From positions 1 to 38,003 of the forward strand of contig JAZOSN010000066.1 in assembly GCA_045657105.1 (NCBI GenBank): a stretch of DNA of 38,003 bases. Direction: 5' to 3'. The DNA is from SIG672 sp045657105 (GTDB lineage Bacteria > Bacillota > Clostridia > Oscillospirales > CAG-272). Of the stretch, positions 33,123 through 38,003 are shown piece by piece (positions within the stretch are counted from its first letter, which is position 1; the number at the start of each line of letters is the position of its first letter). The position numbers were made by a program, and so were the translations under genes. The notes under the pieces are model-generated. The model made no database searches. It had not been told where the DNA came from and was given only the letters and a program-made list of their open reading frames with translations.

Positions 33123-33668
33123 TTAATTTGCTACTTTGACCATAGCATATCTGATTATTTTATCGCCGCGGCGGTAACCCTTGCGGAACACCTCGACGAT
33201 CTCGCCCTCACCGTAAGCATCGTCCTCGATATGCATTACGGCGTTATGAACGTTCGGATCAAAGGTTTTGGTTTCGATCTCGGTAACGCCCATCTTTTCA
33301 AACACCTCAAACGCCTGAGTGAGTATCATCTTGACGCCCTCGGCAAGCTTATCGCCGTCACCGAAATTTCTCGCCATCTCGAAATTGTCGATAATCGGGA
33401 GAAGCTGCTCGATTATATCCGCGTAAGAATCGGAATAGATCTGCTCCTTTTCCTTCTGTGTACGGCGGCGGAAATTGTCGTACTCTGCCGCAAGACGGAG
33501 ATATTTTTCCTTTTCCTCGGCAAGCTCAGAGGTAAGCTTTTCGTTTTCTTCTTTAAGTGCGCTTATTTCTTTTTTTGATTTTTTATCGCACTTTGACGCT
33601 TTTTCCTCGCAATGCTCTTTTTCCGTGCACTCTTCGGAAGTAGCGTTTATCTTATTTTCCTCAGTCAT
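33123..33668 (-). CDS. grpE: nucleotide exchange factor GrpE
   Basis: 181 residues. An acidic/Lys-rich disordered start and a long coiled coil (about 30-85) lead into YLRLAAEYDNFRRRTQKEKEQ, then the beta domain with LLPIIDNFEMA, GVTEIE, FDPNVHNAV and GYRRGDKIIRYAMVKVA. GrpE releases ADP from DnaK. The ATG at 33668 has GAAGGAG upstream and lies inside the end of hrcA (8-base overlap), so translation is coupled. Confidence 0.96.
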   Translation of the reverse strand: MTEENKINATSEECTEKEHCEEKASKCDKKSKKEISALKEENEKLTSELAEEKEKYLRLAAEYDNFRRRTQKEKEQIYSDSYADIIEQLLPIIDNFEMARNFGDGDKLAEGVKMILTQAFEVFEKMGVTEIETKTFDPNVHNAVMHIEDDAYGEGEIVEVFRKGYRRGDKIIRYAMVKVAN

Positions 33669-34746
33669 TTTCTTCTCCTTCTGTCGTTAGCTTTTCGGGT
33701 ATCAGATTCCCCGAATTATCAGATTTTATATGCTCGGTAATACTTTGAACGAGATGATCGACCGTAGAAATGACCTTCGAATAATCCATTCGGCAAGGTC
33801 CGATAACGCCGATCGCGCCGACCTTCTTGCCGTCAATCGAGATCGTTTTCAGTATAAGCGTCGAATCGTTCATTGTATTCACGGTGTTTTCCGATCCGAT
33901 GAACACACTGACACCGTTTTCGTCGGTATTCTCGACGAGCTCAAGAAGCGAATCGCGTTGTTCGAGTGTGCTTAGCACCGAACGAAGCTTATCAACGCTT
34001 GAATATTCGGGGTATCCGAGAAGCCTGTCCACTCCGTCCACACGGACGTTTCCGTCCGAATCCTCACCAAGTGCTTCGTATATGCACTTGATTATCGGGG
34101 TAACGAGTGCTCCGTAGACTCCGAGCATATTTTCAAGCTCCATCATCTGAGCAAGCGTCAGAGCGTCCAGACGGACGTCGACGAGGTATTTGTTGAGTAC
34201 GTTCTGCAAGGTGAGCAGACCTTCTTCGGTAAGTCGGAAGGGAGAGCGCACCGTTTTGGTCTTGACCACGTTTTGCGGAAGTATCATTATTAAAAGGAAG
34301 TGAAAATCGTCGGCAAAAAGCAGACTGAATTTCATTACCTTGCTGACCTTGTTTACCGATTTTACCGATATTGCAGGATAGTTGGTAAGCGACGCCATAA
34401 GACGTCCTGCCGAGTCGATTATCTTATCGAGCTGCTCTTCCTTATCTCTGAGCATCTCTTGCAGACTGGTCATCTCGCTTGCGGTAAGATCGTAGCTCTG
34501 CATCAGGCTATCGACGTAAAAGCGGTATCCCTGCTCGGACGGTATTCTTCCTGCCGAGGTATGCGGCTGAGTGAGATAGCCCATTTCGGTAAGCTCTGCC
34601 ATCTCATTTCTGAGTGTCGCAGGCGACAGTGATATTCCGTCGAGAGAGGCAAGAAACTTTGATCCTATCGGTTCTCCCGAAGAAATATATTCCTCAATAA
34701 CTGCTTTGAGAATGGTCTTTTTTCTCTCGCCGAGTATTTCGCTCAC
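33661..34746 (-). CDS. hrcA: heat-inducible transcription repressor HrcA
   Basis: 361 residues. An N-terminal winged helix (about 1-75: ERKKTILKAVIEEYISSGEPIGSKFLA, SPATLRNEMAELTEMGYL, HTSAGRIPSEQGYRFYVD) is followed by the GAF-like dimer domain. HrcA represses class I heat-shock genes by binding CIRCE, present just upstream, and needs the GroE chaperonin to stay active. The start is GTG at 34746, with AAGGAAG about ten bases before. First gene of hrcA-grpE-dnaK-dnaJ-prmA. Confidence 0.96.
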   Translation of the reverse strand: MSEILGERKKTILKAVIEEYISSGEPIGSKFLASLDGISLSPATLRNEMAELTEMGYLTQPHTSAGRIPSEQGYRFYVDSLMQSYDLTASEMTSLQEMLRDKEEQLDKIIDSAGRLMASLTNYPAISVKSVNKVSKVMKFSLLFADDFHFLLIMILPQNVVKTKTVRSPFRLTEEGLLTLQNVLNKYLVDVRLDALTLAQMMELENMLGVYGALVTPIIKCIYEALGEDSDGNVRVDGVDRLLGYPEYSSVDKLRSVLSTLEQRDSLLELVENTDENGVSVFIGSENTVNTMNDSTLILKTISIDGKKVGAIGVIGPCRMDYSKVISTVDHLVQSITEHIKSDNSGNLIPEKLTTEGEEND

Positions 34747-34782
34747 GTTTCTCGCTTCCTTTCTGTTTCAAATCGCTCTGTT

Positions 34783-34809
34783 TTAGCACTCTTTTATTGT
34801 GAGTGCCAA
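34783..34809 (-). promoter_or_regulatory. CIRCE operator (HrcA binding site)
   Basis: TTAGCACTC, nine bases, GAGTGCCAA. This is the CIRCE consensus with one change in the second arm (C for T). It lies 37 bases before the hrcA start, so the operon is self-regulated. Minus-strand promoter candidates lie just upstream (TATAAT at 34844-34849) but have poor -35 spacing. Confidence 0.93.
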
Positions 34810-34984
34810 ACTACGATATAAATTTACCATACAAATAGGGATAATTATAGCATATTTGATGAACTTTCTGTAAACACCGCTCTGTTTTTCTAGTACTGCG
34901 CTATTTTTTCGGCACTCAAAGTGCTTATCTGGTTAAAGGCATAAAAATAGGCTCAGAAAAAATCAAAATTTGTTGAATTTACTC

Positions 34985-35013
34985 TTGACAAATTGCTTTT
35001 ATTGGAGTAAAAT
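34985..35013 (+). promoter_or_regulatory. promoter of the glycine riboswitch-symporter transcript
   Basis: TTGACA (34985-34990), 17 bases, TAAAAT (35008-35013), about 30 bases before the first aptamer. Confidence 0.8.
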
Positions 35014-35045
35014 ACATTCATATTATCTTAGTGGTAATATGAAAT

Positions 35046-35209
35046 CGGCAGGAGATAGCGATTTTCGCTGACCGAAGGAGTAAATCTCTCAGGTGCTCTT
35101 TTTGAGCGTGGACTGTCGGTGGATAAAACTCTGAAGAAGCCCGTTAGATCGGGGGCCGAAGGTGCAAAGCCGCGTTAAGCGGTCAATCTCTCAGGCAAAA
35201 GGACGGAGT
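35046..35209 (+). ncRNA. tandem glycine riboswitch
   Basis: Two aptamers in a row. The first has P1 CGGCAG (35046-35051) with CTGTCG (35113-35118), and the second has P1 ACTCTG (35128-35133) with CGGAGT (35204-35209). Each carries the conserved CCGAAGG and TCTCAGG pieces. Only a short linker separates them, as in cooperative gcvT-type switches. It controls the downstream amino acid symporter. Confidence 0.93.
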
Positions 35210-35279
35210 CAATCGTATTTACTATCCGCATCTGTCATAAGGCTGCGGATATGTACCGTTTGTCTTTATCTTTTTGTGG

Positions 35280-35316
35280 GACTTTGCCATCTGTCGGCAA
35301 GGTCTTGTTTTATTTT
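35280..35316 (+). terminator. expression-platform terminator of the glycine riboswitch
   Basis: GACTTTGCC (35280-35288) pairs with GGCAAGGTC (35296-35304), then TTGTTTTATTTT. A second hairpin, TATCCGCA/TGCGGATA (35223-35230 with 35244-35251), precedes it. Both loops contain ATCTGTC. The terminator lies 32 bases before the start codon. Confidence 0.7.
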
Positions 35317-35347
35317 GTCACCATATATAAATGAAAGGAAAAAGAAA

Positions 35348-36856
35348 ATGGACAAATTTTTAGAGATCGTCGAAAAGGTCAATTCGGCGGTAAACAACGT
35401 AGTTTGGGGTGTTCCCGCGCTCGTGCTTCTCATCGGCACCGGAATACTCATCACTGTTCTGACCAAGTTTTTTCAGTTCACGCGTTTCGGTCACGTTATA
35501 AAGGAAACCGTGGGCTCGCTTTTCAAGAAAAAGGATATTCTTAAAAGCAACGACAAAAAATCAATATCTCAGTTTCAGGCGCTTTGCACCGCGCTTTCTG
35601 CCACTATCGGTACGGGTAACATCGTAGGTATAGCGCTTGCTATCACCATGGGTGGTCCCGGCGCGGTATTCTGGATGTGGATAGCCGCTATCTTCGGCAT
35701 GATGACGAACTATGCAGAAAACGTTCTCGGTATCTATTTCCGCAGAAAGAACGCGAAGGGCGAATGGGCAGGCGGAGCTATGTACTACCTGCGTGACGGA
35801 CTCGGAGGCTTCAAGGGCTTTAAGTACGTAGGCAAGGTTCTCGCAGTGCTCTTCTCTGTCTTCGCACTCATGGCCTCCTTCGGCATAGGCAATATGGGAC
35901 AGATAGCTTCCATCACCGAAAGCGTCGGCACAGTAATTACGGTAGAAGGCTCGGAAAAATGGCTCCCTTGGGTTATAGGCATCGTCCTTATGGTAGTCGG
36001 CGCTCTCGTAATTCTCGGAGGCATCAAGAGAATCGCAAGAGTCAACGAAATGCTCGTTCCTTTTATGGCTCTTTTCTACATAATCGGAGCACTTGTAATA
36101 GTCGGTATGAACATAGATCAGGTCGGTCCTGCATTTGTTGCTATTTTCAAGGGAGCGTTCAACATGAAGGCTGCCGCAGGCGGTGTTTCGGGTGCCGTCA
36201 TCGCTCAGGCGATAACATGGGGCTTCAAACGCGGAGTATTCTCAAACGAGGCAGGTCTTGGATCGTCTGTAATGGTACACTCGTCCTCCAACGTCAAGGA
36301 ACCTGCAATTCAGGGTGCTTGGGGTATATTTGAGGTATTCTTCGATACCATCATCGTCTGCACCCTTACCGCTCTCGTTATTCTCACAAGCGGTGTATTC
36401 GATCTGACCACCAACACGGCAGTAGACGGTCTTACAAAGCTCGGACTTGCAACAAGAGCGTTCTCGATGAACTTCGGATCGTTCGGCGGTATCTTTATGG
36501 CGGTGGCAATCACGCTCTTTGCATTCTCGACCGTTCTTGGTTGGAGCCACTACGGAACCATCGCTTGGCAGTATCTCTTCGGAACGAAATCTGTCGTTGT
36601 TTACAAGACCGTTTTCGTTGGAATGATACTCGTAAGCTCTACGATCAACGCTACGCTGGCAATAGATCTTTCGGATACCTTCAACGGTCTTATGGCGATT
36701 CCCAACCTTATAGGCGTTATCTCCCTTTCGGGACTCGTGGTTAAGATAACAAACAACTACGTCGCCCGAAAGATAAAGAAAAAGACAGACGTAAAACCGA
36801 TGTATTCGGCATTTGAAGACATTCAGAAGATGCAGGAAGAGAGCCCTGAAAATTAA
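35348..36856 (+). CDS. AGCS family sodium:alanine/glycine symporter
   Basis: 502 residues from the ATG at 35348 (MDKFLEIVEKVNSAVNN), placed by GAAAGGAAA upstream; the frame extends back into the riboswitch, which is not coding. Family marks are ALCTALSATIGTGNIVGIA, MMTNYAENVLGIYFR, the signature TWGFKRGVFSNEAGLGSS and FSTVLGWSHYG, with about ten or eleven membrane helices. It takes up glycine or alanine with sodium. The tandem glycine riboswitch upstream makes glycine the likely substrate; the usual logic would be to cut expression when glycine is plentiful. Confidence 0.94.
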   Translation: MDKFLEIVEKVNSAVNNVVWGVPALVLLIGTGILITVLTKFFQFTRFGHVIKETVGSLFKKKDILKSNDKKSISQFQALCTALSATIGTGNIVGIALAITMGGPGAVFWMWIAAIFGMMTNYAENVLGIYFRRKNAKGEWAGGAMYYLRDGLGGFKGFKYVGKVLAVLFSVFALMASFGIGNMGQIASITESVGTVITVEGSEKWLPWVIGIVLMVVGALVILGGIKRIARVNEMLVPFMALFYIIGALVIVGMNIDQVGPAFVAIFKGAFNMKAAAGGVSGAVIAQAITWGFKRGVFSNEAGLGSSVMVHSSSNVKEPAIQGAWGIFEVFFDTIIVCTLTALVILTSGVFDLTTNTAVDGLTKLGLATRAFSMNFGSFGGIFMAVAITLFAFSTVLGWSHYGTIAWQYLFGTKSVVVYKTVFVGMILVSSTINATLAIDLSDTFNGLMAIPNLIGVISLSGLVVKITNNYVARKIKKKTDVKPMYSAFEDIQKMQEESPEN

Positions 36857-36865
36857 ACGGCATTT

Positions 36866-36900
36866 AAAAGCGTCCCGATTAAATATCGGGGCGCTTTTAT
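36866..36900 (+). terminator. terminator of the symporter gene
   Basis: AAAAGCGTCCCGAT (36866-36879), TAAAT, ATCGGGGCGCTTTT (36885-36898), with one G-U pair. Confidence 0.88.
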
Positions 36901-36901
36901 G

Positions 36902-36930
36902 TTGAAATTTGATAAAATATATGCTATAAT
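36902..36930 (+). promoter_or_regulatory. promoter of the sigma factor gene
   Basis: TTGAAA (36902-36907), 17 bases, extended -10 TGCTATAAT (36922-36930). This is a vegetative promoter; no second, ECF-type site is obvious in the 100 bases before the gene. Confidence 0.65.
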
Positions 36931-37032
36931 TATTTTAAAGATTTTTTTGAAAAATCAGTAATGAAACTCAAAAAAAGTTGTCTATAAGGTTGAAGCGGGG
37001 CGGACCGCCGATGCCGGAAAGGAGTTTGTCCC

Positions 37033-37593
37033 GTGAATGACGAGAAAATCATAGAGCTTCTCTTTGAAAGATCTCAAAGCGTACTCGGCGACATTGAAGA
37101 AAATTACGGCAAATTATGCCGTCACATAGCCGCTAATATTCTTTCGAATAGCGCCGACGCCGAGGAATGTGTGAACGACGCCTATTTAAGGATCTGGAAT
37201 TCAATTCCGCCGCAAAGACCTGCTTCGTTCAAGGCGTATCTTCTCAAAACGGTAAAAAACATTTCTCTTAACAGAGCAAAATACAACCTTGCCGATAGGC
37301 GCGCGGCAAACGACGCCCTTTCCTCAGACGACCTCGAAGGAGTTCTGTCCGAAAACTCGGACTCCACCTTCGAAGCAGAAGAGAAAAAACGTCTGACCGA
37401 AGAAATAAATTCTTTTCTCGCATCACTGAGCGAGGAGTCAAGAATTCTGTTCGTCCGCCGCTACTGGTACGGTGACAGTCTTTCTTATCTCGCTAAAATG
37501 ACAGGAGAGAGCGAAAACAACATCTCGCAAAAGCTCTTCAAGCTAAGAGGCAAACTAAAAAAACATCTTATGAAAGGGGGATTTAACGTATGA
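37033..37593 (+). CDS. RNA polymerase sigma factor, sigma-70 family, ECF type
   Basis: 186 residues. Region 2 at about 20-95 (YGKLCRHIAANILSNSADAEECVNDAYLRIWNSIPP; KAYLLKTVKNISLNRAK) and region 4 at about 125-180 (LASLSEESRILFVRRYWYGDSLSYLAKMTGESENNISQKLFKLRGKLKKHL). There is no region 1 or 3. The GTG at 37033 is set by AAGGAG eight bases upstream. The stop codon overlaps the start of the next gene (ATGA), the usual coupling of a sigma factor with its anti-sigma protein. Confidence 0.92.
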   Translation: MNDEKIIELLFERSQSVLGDIEENYGKLCRHIAANILSNSADAEECVNDAYLRIWNSIPPQRPASFKAYLLKTVKNISLNRAKYNLADRRAANDALSSDDLEGVLSENSDSTFEAEEKKRLTEEINSFLASLSEESRILFVRRYWYGDSLSYLAKMTGESENNISQKLFKLRGKLKKHLMKGGFNV

Positions 37594-38003
37594 ACGAGAA
37601 AAAATACTCAAAGCTTCTGAGTGATACTTTAAGCGACAAATACATAGACGAAGCCGCAGACGCCGAAAAGTTCTTCGCGCTAAAAAAAGCGGCGGCTCTC
37701 AGACGAAGCCGTATGATGAAAATATTTTCGACCGCGGCGGCTTGCCTTTTGCTCGTTGTATCACTGAGCGTCAGTACGGTCTTTCTTATTCCCCCGGGCG
37801 ACCAGAGCATTGACGGCGATAATAACGACAAGTCCGATAACGATTCTCCGAGCTACGATTTCGACGATGACGACAAGACCCCCGGCGGCGGTTTCTGGGA
37901 CGATGACGACTCGGATATCGACTGGGGAGATGAGGGCGGTGTTTGTGTCGAATGTAAAGACGATGACGGCGACCTCAAATGTGACGTTTGCGGAGGCGAC
38001 GTT
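37590..38003 (+). CDS. membrane protein coupled to the ECF sigma factor, probable anti-sigma factor (partial)
   Basis: 138 residues are visible before the window ends. Residues 1-42 are a charged cytoplasmic part, 44-67 one membrane helix, and 71-117 a low-complexity linker rich in Asp, Gly and Ser. Then comes a Cys pair motif CVEC-x8-CDVC (C119, C122, C131, C134) with DDDGDLKCDVCGGD. Single-span proteins that overlap an ECF gene by four bases usually bind and hold the sigma factor. The short inner part lacks the classic zinc anti-sigma HxxxCxxC motif, so the role rests on context. Outer CxxC...DxDGxxxCDxCG motifs occur in clostridial surface proteins and may bind metal. Confidence 0.75.
   Translation, partial: MNEKKYSKLLSDTLSDKYIDEAADAEKFFALKKAAALRRSRMMKIFSTAAACLLLVVSLSVSTVFLIPPGDQSIDGDNNDKSDNDSPSYDFDDDDKTPGGGFWDDDDSDIDWGDEGGVCVECKDDDGDLKCDVCGGDV

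Noticed and set aside
31518..33578. A 686-codon open frame opposite dnaK and grpE
   Set aside because: Antisense shadow. It runs across two real genes and has no ribosome binding site or recognisable sequence.
34912..34924. GCACT-CAA-AGTGC, resembling half of a CIRCE element
   Set aside because: The spacer is 3 rather than 9 bases and the outer bases do not match. The true CIRCE lies at 34783-34809.
35162..35347. A 62-residue N-terminal extension of the symporter
   Set aside because: It would be translated from riboswitch and terminator sequence. The ATG at 35348 has a ribosome binding site and matches the family start.

Overview
The window looks like a piece of a chromosome from an anaerobic, gut-type member of the Clostridia (Oscillospirales/Ruminococcaceae-like). 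The basis is the HrcA-CIRCE heat-shock operon, AGGAGG-type ribosome binding sites, sigma-A promoters with 17-base spacing, TTG and GTG starts, UPF0210 and UPF0237 side by side, DUF1846, LytTR-DUF3021 and a tandem glycine riboswitch. This is inference from gene content; there is no rRNA to place it. I see no tRNA, rRNA, CRISPR array, transposase or integrase.

Layout. 1-1720: the 3' end of pyruvate phosphate dikinase (ppdK), then two small AT-rich orphan genes, each with its own promoter and each followed by a re-created copy of the ppdK tail and a terminator. This looks like a small cassette array. 1728-4842: an NCS2 purine permease and two PHP-domain phosphoesterases. 4850-12640: a DUF1846 protein, an AraC regulator, and divergent from it a four-gene operon for unsaturated uronate catabolism (a KduI fused to an extra N-terminal domain, KduD, and two tandem GH88 unsaturated glucuronyl hydrolases). 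The enzymes form a linear route: GH88 frees the 4,5-unsaturated uronate, KduI isomerises it and KduD reduces it to 2-keto-3-deoxygluconate. The lyases, transporter, KDG kinase and KDPG aldolase are not in the window.

12408-12697 is a palindrome-dense intergenic stretch. 12702-17734 (minus strand) carries a LytTR-DUF3021 pair and, apparently as one operon, ychF, a sensor histidine kinase, radC and tcdA. A divergent OmpR-family response regulator (18003-18695) is probably the partner of the kinase. 18863-28114 (minus) is rpoB-rpoC followed by the UPF0237 ACT protein and UPF0210. rpoBC has its own strong promoter and about 300 bases of leader, and it is not next to rplKAJL. rpsT is divergent.

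28932-34746 (minus) is hrcA-grpE-dnaK-dnaJ-prmA behind a CIRCE operator. 34985-36856 is a tandem glycine riboswitch controlling an AGCS sodium/amino acid symporter. 37033-38003 is an ECF sigma factor translationally coupled to a membrane protein, cut by the window end, with an Asp-rich, CxxC-containing outer part.

The best candidates for something undescribed are the ppdK-tail cassette array, a composite hairpin repeat family whose core is fixed while the outer arms co-vary (18713-18857, 31052-31199, partly 12478-12495), and the KduI fusion that keeps an internal ribosome binding site.
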